NCBI RefSeq assembly: GCF_051014685.1
Contig: NW_027478977.1
Coordinates: 186,001 to 250,000 of the forward strand
DNA from: Ptiloglossa arizonensis
Lineage: Eukaryota; Arthropoda; Insecta; Hymenoptera; Colletidae
Direction: 5' to 3'
Length of the DNA: 64,000 bases
How positions within the stretch are numbered: position 1 is the first letter of the stretch; every line of letters starts with the position of its first letter. This document shows positions 38,394 through 51,400 of the stretch, piece by piece. Under the pieces are notes generated by a model that worked only from the letters and a program-made list of their open reading frames with translations, had not been told where the DNA came from and searched no databases. Position numbers and translations under genes: made by a program.

Positions 38394-41300
38394 CCCATAT
38401 CTCGCGAACGGATTAACGAACTCAAGAAATCCCTGTTGCATCTGAAAGCAGAAACTCGCCCGATTACAACGGTAGGTGTATTTGTGCCCTAGGCCATAGT
38501 AGTTACTCGTTTCGAGTATCAGACTTACGAAAATTTTGATGGTTTTCAACCATTCCGTAACTTCAAACTCCCGTATCTCGCGAACGGATTGACGAACTCG
38601 AGAAATTCCTGTTGCATCTGAAAGCAGAAACTCGCCCGATTACAACGGTATGTGTATTTTTCCCCTAGGCCATTGTAGTTATTGGTTTCGAGTATCAGAC
38701 ATGCGAAAGTTTTGATGGTTTCTCAACCATTCCTTAACTTCAGACTCCCATATCTCGCGAACGGATTGTCGAACTCGAGAAATTCCTGTTGCATCTGAAA
38801 GCAGAAACTCGACCGATTACAACGGTATGTGTATTTTTGCCCTAGGCCATAGTAGTTATTGGTTTCGAGTATCAGACTTGCGAAAACTTTGATGGTTTCT
38901 CAACCATTCCTTAACTTCAAACTCCCATATCACGCGAACGGATTGACGAACTCGAGAAATTCCAATTGCATCTGAAAGCAGAAACTCGCCCGATTCCAAC
39001 GGTATGTGTATTTTTGCCCTAGGCCATAGTAGTTATTGGTTTCGAATATCAGACTTGCGAATATTTTGATGGTTTCTCAACCATTCCTTAACTTCAAACT
39101 CCCATATTTCGCGAACGGATTGACGAACTCGAGAAATTCCTGTTGCATCTGAAAGCAGAAACTCGCCCGATTACAACGGTATGTGTATTTTTGCCCTAGG
39201 CCATAGTAGTTATTGGATTCGAGTATCAGACTTGCGAAAATTTTGATGGTTTCTCAACCATTCCTTAAATTCAAACTCCCATATCTCGCGAACGGATTGA
39301 CGAACTCGAGAAATTTCTGCTGCATCTGAAAGCATAAACTCGCCCGATTACAACGGTACGTGTATTTTTCCCCTAGGCCATTGTAGTTATTGGTTTCGAG
39401 TATCAGACTTGCGAAAATTTTGATGGTTTCTCAACCATTCCGTAACTTCAAACTCCCATATCTCGCGAGCGGATTGACGAACACGAGAAATTCCTGTTGC
39501 ATCTGAAAGTAGAAACTCGCCCGTTTACAACGTTGTGTGTATTTTTGCCCTAGGCCATAGTAGTTATTGGTTTCGTGTATCACACTTGCGAAAATTTTGA
39601 TGGTTTCTCAACCATTCCTTAACTTCAAACTCCCATATCACGCGAACGGATTGACGAACTCGAGAAATTCCTGCTGCATCTGAAAGCATAAACTCGCCCG
39701 ATTACAACGGTATGTGTATTTTTGCCCTAGGCCATAGTAGTTATTGGTTTCGAGTATCAGACTTGCGAAAATTTTGATGGTTTCTCAACCATTCCTTAAC
39801 TTCGAACTCCCATATCTCGCGAACGGATTAACGAACTCGAGAAATCCCTGTTGCATCTGAAAGCAGAAACTCGCCCGATTACAACGGTAGGTGTATTTGT
39901 GCCCTAGGCCATAGTAGTTACTCGTTTCGAGTATCAGACTTACGAAAATTTTGATGGTTTCTCAACCATTCCGTAACTTCAAACTCCCATATCTCGTGAA
40001 CGGATTGACGAACTCGAGAAATTCCTGTTGCATCTGAAAGCAGAAACTCGCCCGATTACAACGGTATGTGTATTTTTGCCCTAGGCCATAGTAGTTATTG
40101 GTTTCGTGTATCACACTTGCGAAAATTTTGATGGTTTCTCAACCATTCCTTAACTTCAAACTCCCATATCACGCGAACGGATTGACGAACTCGAGAAATT
40201 CCTGCTGCATCTGAAAGCATAAACTCGCCCGATTACAACCGTATGTGTATTTTTGCCCTAGGCCATAGTAGTTATTGGTTTCGAGTATCAGACTTGCGAA
40301 AATTTTGATGGTTTCTCAACCATTCCTTAACTTCAAACTCCCATATCTCGCGAACGGATTAACGAACTCAAGAAATCCCTGTTGCATCTGAAAGCAGAAA
40401 CTCGCCCGATTACAACGGTAGGTGTATTTGTGCCCTAGGCCATAGTAGTTACTCGTTTCGAGTATCAGACTTACGAAAATTTTGATGGTTTTCAACCATT
40501 CCGTAACTTCAAACTCGCGTATCTCGCGAACGGATTGACGAACTCGAGAAATTCCTGTTGCATCTGAAAGCAGAAACTCGCCCGATTACAACGGTATGTG
40601 TATTTTTCCCCTAGGCCATTGTAGTTATTGGTTTCGAGTATCAGACATGCGAAAGTTTTGATGGTTTCTCAACCATTCCTTAACTTCAGACTCCCATATC
40701 TCGCGAACGGATTGTCGAACTCGAGAAATTCCTGTTGCATCTGAAAGCAGAAACTCGACCGATTACAACGGTATGTGTATTTTTGCCCTAGGCCATAGTA
40801 GTTATTGGTTTCGAGTATCAGACTTGCGAAAACTTTGATGGTTTCTCAACCATTCCTTAACTTCAAACTCCCATATCACGCGAACGGATTGACGAACTCG
40901 AGAAATTCCAATTGCATCTGAAAGCAGAAACTCGCCCGATTCCAACGGTATGTGTATTTTTGCCCTAGGGCATAGTAGTTATTGGTTTCGAATATCAGAC
41001 TTGCGAATATTTTGATGGTTTCTCAACCATTCCTTAACTTCAAACTCCCATATTTCGCGAACGGATTGACGAACTCGAGAAATTCCTGTTGCATCTGAAA
41101 GCAGAAACTCGCCCGATTACAACGGTATGTGTATTTTTGCCCTAGGCCATAGTAGTTATTGGATTCGAGTATCAGACTTGCGAAAATTTTGATGGTTTCT
41201 CAACCATTCCGTAACTTCAAACTCCCATATCTCGTGAACGGATTGACGAACTCGAGAAATTCCTGTTGCATCTGAATGTAGAAACTCGCCCGATTACAAT

Positions 41301-42461
41301 GGTATGTGTATTTTTGCCCTAGGCCATAGTAGTTATTGGTTTCGAGTATCAGACTTGCGAAAATTTTGATGGTTTTCAACCATTCCGTAACTTCAAACTC
41401 CCGTATCTCGCGAACGGATTGACGAACTCGAGAAATTCCTGTTGCATCTGAAAGAAGAAACTCGCCCGATTACAACGGTATGTGTATTTTTGCCCTAGGC
41501 CATAGTAGTTATTGGTTTCGAGTATCAGACTTGCGAAAATTTTGATGGTTTCTCAACCATTCCTTAACTTCAAACTCCCATATCTCGCGAGCGGATTGAC
41601 GAACACGAGAAATTCCTGTTGCATCTGAAAGTAGAAACTCGCCCGTTTACAACGTTGTGTGTATTTTTGCCCTAGGCCATAGTAGTTATTGGTTTCGTGT
41701 ATCACACTTGCGAAAATTTTGATGGTTTCTCAACCATTCCTTAACTTCAAACTCCCATATCACGCGAACGGATTGACGAACTCGAGAAATTCCTGCTGCA
41801 TCTGAAAGCATAAACTCGCCCGATTACAACGGTATGTGTATTTTTGCCCTAGGCCATAGTAGTTATTGGTTTCGAGTATCAGACTTGCGAAAATTTTGAT
41901 GGTTTCTCAACCATTCCTTAAATTCGAACTCCCATATCTCGCGAACGGATTAACGAACTCGAGAAATCCCTGTTGCATCTGAAAGCATAAACTCGCCCGA
42001 TTACAACGGTAGGTGTATTTGTGCCCTAGGCCATAGTAGTTACTCGTTTCGAGTATCAGACTTACGAAAATTTTGATGGTTTCTCAACCATTCCGTAACT
42101 TCAAACTCCCATATCTCGTGAACGGATTGACGAACTCGAGAAATTCCTGTTGCATCTGAAAGCAGAAACTCGCCCGATTACAACGGTATGTGTATTTTTG
42201 CCCTAGGCCATAGTAGTTATTGGTTTAGTGTATCACACTTGCGAAAATTTTGATGGTTTCTCAACCATTCCTTAACTTCAAACTCCCATATCACGCGAAC
42301 GGATTGACGAACTCGAGAAATTCCTGCTGCATCTGAAAGCATAAACTCGCCCGATTACAACGGTATGTGTATTTTTGCCCTAGGCCATAGTAGTTATTGG
42401 TTTCGAGTATCAGACTTGCGAAAATTTTGATGGTTTCTCAACCATTCCTTAACTTCAAACT
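38394..42461 (+). repeat. Second HOR run in domain C: 1946-bp then 2122-bp unit
   Basis: R-type monomers with 'gattaacg' and 'ggtaggtgtatttgtgcc' open units at 38394, 40340 and 42462. The first unit is 11 monomers (1946 bp). The second is 12 (2122 bp) and differs by exchange of one monomer ('ctcgtg...gaatgtag...caatgg' at 41224 for the 'ctgctgc' monomer at 39278) and insertion of one 'cccgtatctcgcg' monomer at 41401. 'gattccaacgg' recurs at 38992 and 40938, again 1946 bp apart. An internal R monomer sits eight monomers into the first unit (39809). Confidence 0.8.
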
Positions 42462-45400
42462 CCCATATCTCGCGAACGGATTAACGAACTCGAGAAATCC
42501 CTGTTGCATCTGAAAGCAGAAACTCGCCCGATTACAACGGTAGGTGTATTTGTGCCCTAGGCCATAGTAGTTACTCGTTTCGAGTATCAGACTTACGAAA
42601 ATTTTGATGGTTTTCAACCATTCCGTAACTTCAAACTCCCGTATCTCGCGAACGGATTGACGAACTCGAGAAATTCCTGTTGCATCTGAAAGCAGAAACT
42701 CGCCCGATTACAACGGTATGTGTATTTTTCCCCTAGGCCATTGTAGTTATTGGTTTCGAGTATCAGACATGCGAAAGTTTTGATGGTTTCTCAACCATTC
42801 CTTAACTTCAGACTCCCATATCTCGCGAACGGATTGTCGAACTCGAGAAATTCCTGTTGCATCTGAAAGCAGAAACTCGACCGATAACAACGGTATGTGT
42901 ATTTTTGCCCTAGGCCATAGTAGTTATTGGTTTCGAGTATCAGACTTGCGAAAACTTTGTCGGTTTCTCAACCATTCCTTAAATTCAAACTCCCATATCT
43001 CGCGAACGGATTGACGAACTCGAGAAATTCCTGCTGCATCTGAAAGCATAAACTCGCGCGATTACAACGGTATGTGTATTTTTGCCCTGGGCCATAGTAG
43101 TTATTGGTTTCGAGTATCAGACTTGCGAAAATTTTGATGGTTTCTCAACCATTCCTTAACTTCAAACTCCCATATCTCGCGAACGGATTGACGAACTCGA
43201 GAAATTCCTGCTGCACCTGAAAGCATAAACTCGCGCGATTACAACGGTATGTGTATTTTTGCCCTGGGCCATAGTAGTTATTGGTTTCGAGTATCAGACT
43301 TGCGAAAATTTTGATGGTTTCTCAACCATTCCTTAACTTCAAACTCCCATATCTCGCGAACGGATTGACGAACTCGAGAAATTCCTGTTGCATCTGATAG
43401 TAGCAACTCGCCCGATTACAACGGTATGTGTATTCTTCCCCTAGGCCATTGTAGTTATTGGTTTCGAGTATCAGACTTGCGAAAATTTTGATGGTTTCTC
43501 AACCATTCCGTAACTTCAAACTCCCGTATCTCGCGAACGGATTGACGAACTCGAGAAATTCCTGCAGCATCTGAAAGCAGAAACTCGCCCGATTACAACG
43601 GTATGTGTATTTTTGCCCTAGGCCATAGTAGTTATTGGTTTCGAGTATCAGACTTGCGAAAATTTTGATGGTTTCTCAACCATTCCTGAAATTCAAACTC
43701 CCATATCTCGCGAACGGATTGACGAATTCGAGAAATTCCTGTTGCATCTGAAAGCAGAAACTCGCCCAATTACAACGGTATGTGTATTTTTGCCCTAGGC
43801 CATAGTAGTTATTGGTTTCGAATATCAGACTTGCGAATATTTTGATGGTTTCTCAACCATTCCTTAACTTCAAACTCCCATATTTCGCGAACGGATTGAC
43901 GAACTCGAGAAATTCCTGTTGCATCTGAAAGCAGAAACTCGCCCGATTACAACGGTATGTGTATTTTTGCCCTAGGCCATAGTAGTTATTGGTTTCGAGT
44001 ATCAGACTTGCGAAAATTTTGATGGTTTCTCAACCATTCCTTAACTTCAAACTCCCATATCACGCGAACGGATTGACGAACTCGAGAAATTCCTGCTGCA
44101 TCTGAAAGCATAAACTCGCCCGATTGCAACGGTATGTGTATTTTTGCCCTAGGCCATAGTAGTTATTGGTTTCGAGTATCAGACTTGCGAAAATTTTGAT
44201 GGTTTCTCAACCATTCCTTAACTTCGAACTCCCATATCTCGCGAACGGATTAACGAACTCGAGAAATCCCTGTTGCATCTGAAAGCAGAAACTCGCCCGA
44301 TTACAACGGTAGGTGTATTTGTGCCCTAGGCCATAGTAGTTACTCGTTTCGAGTATCAGACTTACGAAAATTTTGATGGTTTTCAACCATTCCGTAACTT
44401 CAAACTCCTGTATCTCGCGAACGGATTGACGAACTCGAGAAATTCCTGTTGCATCTGAAAGCAGACACTCGCCCGATTACAACGGTATGTGTATTTTTGC
44501 CCTAGGCCATAGTAGTTATTGGTTTCGAGTATCAGACTTGCGAAAATTTTGATGGTTTCTCAACCATTCCGTAACATCAAACTCCCATATCTCGTGAACG
44601 GATTGACGAACTCGAGAAATTCCTGTTGCATCTGAATGTAGAAACTCGCCCGATTACAATGGTATGTGTATTTTTGCCCTAGGCCATAGTAGTTATTGGA
44701 TTCGAGTATCAGGCTTGCGAAAATTTTGATGGTTTCTCAACCATTCCTTAACTTCAAACTCCCATATCTCGCGAACGGATTGACGAACTCGAGAAATTCC
44801 AATTGCATCTGAAAGCAGAAACTCGCCCGATTACAACGGTATGTGTATTTTTGCCCTAGGCCATAGTAGTTATTGTTTTCTAATATCAGACTTGCGAATA
44901 TTATGATGGTTTCTCAACCATTCCTTAACTTCAAACTCCCATATTTCGCGAACGGATTGACGAACTCGAGAAATTCCTGTTGCATCTGAAAGCAGAAACT
45001 CGCCCGATTACAACGGTATGTGTATTTTTGCCCTAGGCCATAGTAGTTATTGGTTTCGAGTATCAGACTTGCGAAAATTTTGATGGTTTCTCAACCATTC
45101 CTTAACTTCAAACTCCCATATCACGCGAACGGATTGACGAACTCGAGAAATTCCTGCTGCATCTGAAAGCATAAACTCGCCCGATTACAACGGTATGTGT
45201 ATTTTTGCCCTAGGCCATAGTAGTTATTGGTTTCGAGTATCAGACTTGCGAAAATTTTGATGGTTTCTCAACCATTCCTTAACTTCAAACTCCCATATCT
45301 CGCGAACGGATTAACGAACTCGAGAAATCCCTGTTGCATCTGAAAGCAGAAACTCGCCCGATTACAACGATATGTGTATTTTTGCCCTAGGCCATAGTAG

Positions 45401-47413
45401 TTATTGGTTTCGAGTATCAGACTTGCGAAAATTTTGATGGTTTCTCAACCATTCCTTAAATTCAAACTCCCATATCTCGCGAACGGATTGACGAACTCGA
45501 GAAATTCCTGCAGCATCTGAAAGCATAAACTCGCCCGATTACAACGGTATGTGTATTTTTCCCCTAGGCCATTGTAGTTATTGGTTTCGAGTATCAGACT
45601 TGCGAAAATTTTGATGGTTTCTCAACCATTCCGTAACTTCAAACTCCCGTATCTCGCGAACGGATTGACGAACTCGAGAAATTCATGTTGCATCTGAATG
45701 TAGAAACTCGCCCGTTTACAATGGTGTGTGTATTTTTGCCCTAGGCCATAGTAGTTATTGGTTTCGAGTATCAGACTTGCGAAAATTTTGATGGTTTTCA
45801 ACCATTCCGTAACTTCAAACTCCCGTATCTCGCGAACGGATTGACGAACTCGAGAAATTCCTGTTGCATCTGAAAGCAGAAACTCGCCCGATTACAACGG
45901 TATGTGTATTTTTGCCCTAGGCCATAGTAGTTATTGGTTTCGAGTATCAGACTTGCGAAAATTTTGATGGTTTCTCAACCATTCCTTAAATTCAAACTCC
46001 CATATCTCGCGAACGGATTGACGAATTCGAGAAATTCCTGTTGCATCTGAAAGCAGAAACTCGCCCGATTACAACGGTATGTGTATTTTTGCCCTGGGCC
46101 ATAGTAGTTACTGGTTTCGAGTATCAGACTTGCGAAAATTTTGATGGTTTCTCAACCATTCCTTAACTTCAAACTCCCATATCTCGCGAGCGGATTGACG
46201 AACACGAGAAATTCCTGTTGCATCTGAAAGTAGAAACTCGCCCGTTTACAACGTTGTGTGTATTTTTGCCCTAGGCCATAGTAGTTATTGGTTTCGTGTA
46301 TCACACTTGCGAAAATTTTGATGGTTTCTCAACCATTCCTTAACTTCAAACTCCCATATCACGCGAACGGATTGACGAACTCGAGAAATTCCTGCTGCAT
46401 CTGAAAGCATAAACTCGCCCGATTACAACGGTATGTGTATTTTTGCCCTAGGCCATAGTAGTTATTGGTTTCGAGTATCAGACTTGCGAAAATTTTGATG
46501 GTTTCTCAACCATTCCTTAACTTCAAACTCCCATATCTCGCGAACGGATTAAAGAACTCGAGAAATCCCTGTTGCATCTGAAAGCAGAAACTCGCCCGAT
46601 TACAACGGTAGGTGTGTTTGTGCCCTAGGCCATAGTAGTTACTCGTTTCGTGTATCAGACTTACGAAAATTTTGATGGTTTTCAACCATTCCGTAACTTC
46701 AAACTCCCGTATCTCGCGAACGGATTGACGAACTCGAGAAATTCCTGTTGCATCTGAAAGCAGAAACTCGCCCGATTACAACGGTATGTGTATTTTTGCC
46801 CTAGGCCATAGTAGTTATTGGTTTCGAATATCAGACCTAGGAATATTTTGATGGTTTCTCAACCATTCCTTAACTTCAAACTCCCATATTTCGCGAACGG
46901 ATTGGCGAACTCGAGAAATTCCTGTTGCATCTGAAAGCAGAAACTCGCCCGATTACAACGGTATGTGTATTTTTGCCCTAGGCCATAGTAGTTATTGGTT
47001 TCGAGTATCAGACTTGCGAAAATTTTGATGGTTTCTCAACCATTCCTTAACTTCAAACTCCCATATCACGCGAACGGATTGACGAACTCGAGAAATTCCT
47101 GCTGCATCTGAAAGCATAAACTCGCCCGATTACAACGGTATGTGTATTTTTGCCCTAGGCCATAGTAGTTATTGGTTTCGAGTATCAGACTTGCGAAAAT
47201 TTTGATGGTTTCTCAACCATTCCTTAACTTCAAACTCCCATATCTCGCGAACGGATTAACGAACTCGAGAAATCCCTGTTGCATCTGAAAGCAGAAACTC
47301 GCCCGATTACAACGGTATGTGTATTTTTGCCCTAGGCCATAGTAGTTATTGGTTTCGAGTATCAGACTTGCGATAATTTTGTTGGTTTCTCAACCATTCC
47401 TTAAATTCAAACT
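42462..47413 (+). repeat. Degenerating right part of domain C
   Basis: About 28 monomers of domain C types in irregular order. R types with 'ggtaggtg' occur at 42539, 44308 and 46607, spaced by 10 and 13 monomers. Two adjacent monomers near 43015-43370 share the private 'aactcgcgcgattac...ccctgggcc' state exactly 177 bp apart, a single-monomer duplication. A 'cagacctaggaatatt' change near 46835 creates a second CCTAGG in one monomer. No gene or insertion is seen. Confidence 0.7.
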
Positions 47414-48475
47414 CCCATATCTCGCGAACGGATTGTCGAACTCGAGAAATTCCTGTTGCATCTGAAAGTAGCAACTCCCCCGATTACAACGGTATGTGTA
47501 TTTTTCCCCTAGGCCATAGTAGTTATTGGTTTCGAGTATCAGACTTGCGAAAATTTTGATGGTTTCGCAACCACTCCTTAACTTCAAACTCCCATATCTC
47601 ACGAACGGATTGACGAACTCGAGAAATACCTGTTGCATCTGAAAGCAGAAACTCGCCCGATAACAACGGTATGTGTATTTTTGCCCTAGGCCATTGTAGT
47701 TATTGGTTTCGAGTATTAGACTTGCGAAAATTTTGATGGTTTCTCAAACATTCCTTAATTTCAGACTCCCATATCTCGCGAACGGATTGTCGAACTCGAG
47801 AAATTCCTGTTGCATCTGAAAGTAGCAACTCGCCCGATTACAACGGTATGTGTATTTTTCCCCTAGGCCATAGTAGTTATTGGTTTCGAGTATCAGACTT
47901 GCGAAAATTTTGATGGTTTCGCAACCATTCCTTAACTTCAAACTCCCATATCTCGCGAACGGTTTGACGAACTCGAGAAATTCCTGTTGCATCTGAAAGC
48001 AGAAACTCGCCCGACTACAACGGTATGTGTATTTTTGCCCTAGGCCACAGTAGTTATTGGTTTCGAGTATCAGACTAGCGAAAATTTTGATGATTTCTCA
48101 ACCATTCCTTAACTTCAAACTCCCATATCTCGCGGACGGATTGACGAACACGGGAAGTTCCTATTGCATCTGAAAGTAGCAACTCGCCCGATTACAACGG
48201 TATGTGTATTTTCGCCCTAGGCCATAGTAGTTATTGGTTTCGAGTATCAGACTTGCGAAAATTTTGATGGTTTCTCAACCACTCCTTAACTTCAAACTCC
48301 CATATCTCGCGAACGGATTGACGAACACGAGAAATTCCTATTGCTTCTGAAATTAGAAACTCGCCCGATTACTAAGGTACGTCTATTTTTCCCCTAGGCC
48401 ATTGTAGTTATTGGTTTCGAATATCAGACTTGCGAATAATTTGATGGTTTCTCAACCATTCCTTAACTCCAAACT

Positions 48476-51400
48476 CCCATATCTCGCGATTCGATTGACG
48501 AACTCGAGAAATTCCTGTTGCATCTGAAAGTAGCAACTCGCCCGATTACAACGGTATGTGTAGTTTTCCCCTAGGCCATTGTAGTTATTGGTTTCGAGTA
48601 TAAGACTTGCGAAAATTTTGATGGTTTCTCAACCATTCCTTAATTTCAGACTCCCATATCTCGCGAACGGATTGTCGAACACGAGAAATTCCTGTCGCAT
48701 CTGAAAGCAGAAACTCGCCCGATTACAACGGTATGTGTATTTTTGCCCTAGGCCATAGTGGTTATTTGTTTCGAGTATCAGACTTGCGAATATTTTGATC
48801 GTTTCTCAACCATTCCTTAACTTCAAACTTCCATATTTCGCGAACGGATTGACGAACTCGAGAAATTCCTGTTGCATCTGAAAGCAGAAACTCGCCCGAT
48901 TACAACGGTTTGTGTATTTTTGCCCTAGGCCATAGTAGTTATTGGTTTCGAGTATCAGACTTGCGAAAATTTTGATGGTTTCTCAACCATTCCTTAACTT
49001 CAAACTCCCATATCTCGCGGACGGATTGACGAACACGGGAAATTCCTGTTGCATCTGAAAGTAGCAACTCGCCCGATTACAACGGTATGTGTATTTTTCC
49101 CCTAGGCCATTGTACTTATTGGTTTCGAGTATTAGACTTGCGAAAATTTTGATGGTTTCTCAACCATTCCTTAATTTCAGACTCTCATATCTCGCGAACG
49201 GATTGTCGAACTCGAGAAATTCCTGTTGCATCTGAAAGCAGAAACTCGCACGATTACAACGGTATGTGTGTTTTTGCCCTAGGCCATAGTAGTTACTGGT
49301 TTCGAGTATCAGACTTGCTAAAATTTTGATGGTTTCTCAACCATTCCTTAACTTCAAACTCCCATATCTCGCGAACGGATTGTCGAACTCGAGAAGTTCC
49401 TGTTGCATCTGAAAGTAGCAACTCGCGCGATTACAACGGTATGTGTATTTTTCCCCTAGGCCATTGTACTTATTGGTTTCGAGTATCAGACTTGCGAATA
49501 TTTTGATGGTTTCTCAACCATTCCTTAACATCAAACTCCCATATCTCGCGAACGGTTTGACGAACTCGAGAAATTCCTGTTGCATCTGAAAGCAGAAACT
49601 CGCCCGACTACAACGGTATGTGTAGTTCTGCCCTAGGCCATAGCAGTTATTGGTTTCGAATATCAGACTTGCTAAAATTTTGATGGTTTCTCAACCATTC
49701 CTTAACTTCAAACTCCCATATCTCGCGAACGGATTGTCGAACTCGAGAAGTTCCTGTTGCATCTGAAAGTAGCAACTCGCGCGATTACAACGGTATGTGT
49801 ATTTTTCCCCTAGGCCATAGTAGTTATTGGTTTCGAGTATCAGACTTGCGAAAATTTTGATGGTTTCTCAACCATTCCTTAACTTCAAACTCCCATATCT
49901 CGCGAACGGATTGACGAACTCGAGAAATTCCTGTTGCATCTGAAAGCAGAATCTTGCCCGACTACAACGGTATGTGTAGTTTTGCCCTAGGCCATAGCAG
50001 TTATTGGTTTCGAATATCAGACTTGCTAAAATTTTGATGGTTTCTCAACCATTCCTTAACTTCAAACTCCCATATCTCGCGAACGGATTGTCGAACTCGA
50101 GAAGTTCCTGTTGCATCTGAAAGTAGCAACTCGCGCGATTACAACGGTATGTGTATTTTTCCCCTAGGCCATAGTAGTTATTGGTTTCGAGTATCAGACT
50201 TGCGAAAATTTTGATGGTTTCTCAACCATTCCTTAACTTCAAACTCCCATATCTCGCGAACGGATTGACGAACTCGAGAAATTCCTGTTGCATCTGAAAG
50301 CAGAATCTTGCCCGATAACAACGGTATGTGTATTTTTGCCCTAGGCCATAGTTGTTATTGGTTTCGAGTATCAGACTTGCGAAAATTTTGATGGTTTCTC
50401 AACCATTCCTTAACTTCAAACTCCCATATCTCGCGAACGGATCGACGAACTCGAGAAATTCCTGTTGCATCTGAAAGTAGCAACTCGCCCGATTACAACG
50501 GGATGTGCATTTTTCCCCTAGGCCATTGTAGTTATTGGTTTCGAGTATTAGACTTGCGAAAATTTTGATGGTCTCTCAACCATTCCCTAACTTCAGACTC
50601 CCATATCTCGCGAACGGAATGTCGAACTCGAGAAATTCCTGTTGCATTTGAAAGCAGATACTCTCCCGATTACTACGGTATGTGTATTTTTGCCCTAGGC
50701 CATAGTAGTTATTGGTTTCGAGTATCAGACTTGCGAAAATTTTGATGGTTTCTCAACCACTCCTTAACTTCAAACTGTCATATCTCGCGAACGGATTGAC
50801 GAACACGAGAAATTCCTATAGCATCTGAAAGTAGAAACTCGCCCGATTACTAAGGTATGTGTATTTTTCCCCTAGGCCATTGTAGTTATTGGTTTCGAGT
50901 ATCAGACTTGCGAAAATTTTGATGGTTTCTCAACCATTCCTTAATTTCAGACTCCCGTATCTCGCGAACGGATTGTCGAACTCGACAAATTCCTGTTGCA
51001 TCTGAAAGCAGAAACTCGCCCGATTACAACGGTATGTGTATTTTTGCCCTAGGCCATAGTAGTTATTGGTTTCGAGTATCAGACTTGCGAAAATTTTGAT
51101 GGTTTCTCAACCATTCCTTAACTCCAAACTCCCATATCTCGCGATTCGATTGACGAACTCGAGAAATTCCTGTTGCATCTGAAAGTAGCAACTCGCCCGA
51201 TTACAACGGTATGTGTAGTGTTCCCCTAGGCCATTGTAGTTATTGGTTTCGAGTATAAGACTTGCGAAAATTTTGATGGTTTCTCAACCATTCCTTAATT
51301 TCAGACTCCCATATCTCGCGAACGGATTGTCGAACACGAGAAATTCCTGTCGCATCTGAAAGCAGAAACTCGCCCGATTACAACGGTATGTGTATTTTTG

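Larger units (their letters stand above)
26188..47413 (+). repeat. Array domain C: satellite based on an 11-monomer HOR
   Basis: About 120 monomers dominated by a small set of types. Markers are 'cccgtatctcgcg', 'gaatgtagaaac', 'ttacaatgg', 'gggttttcaacc'-like one-base deletions ('gatggttttcaacc'), 'gtttacaacgttgtg', 'cgtgtatcacac', 'gattccaacgg', 'ggattcgag', and an R type with 'gattaacg', 'aaatccctg', 'ggtaggtgtatttgtgcc' and 'gttactcg'. The dominant period is 1946 bp (11 monomers minus one base). Variants with 8, 10, 12 and 13 monomers between R copies show repeated gain and loss of single monomers. No gene or inserted element is seen. Confidence 0.85.

Noticed and set aside
31835..39986. 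A 43-monomer super-repeat in domain C (offset 7605 bp) matching the 7607-bp offset of domain B
   Set aside because: The domain C match at this offset covers only about 600 bp (31835-32431 versus 39440-40036) before diverging, so the similar distance is most likely coincidence.
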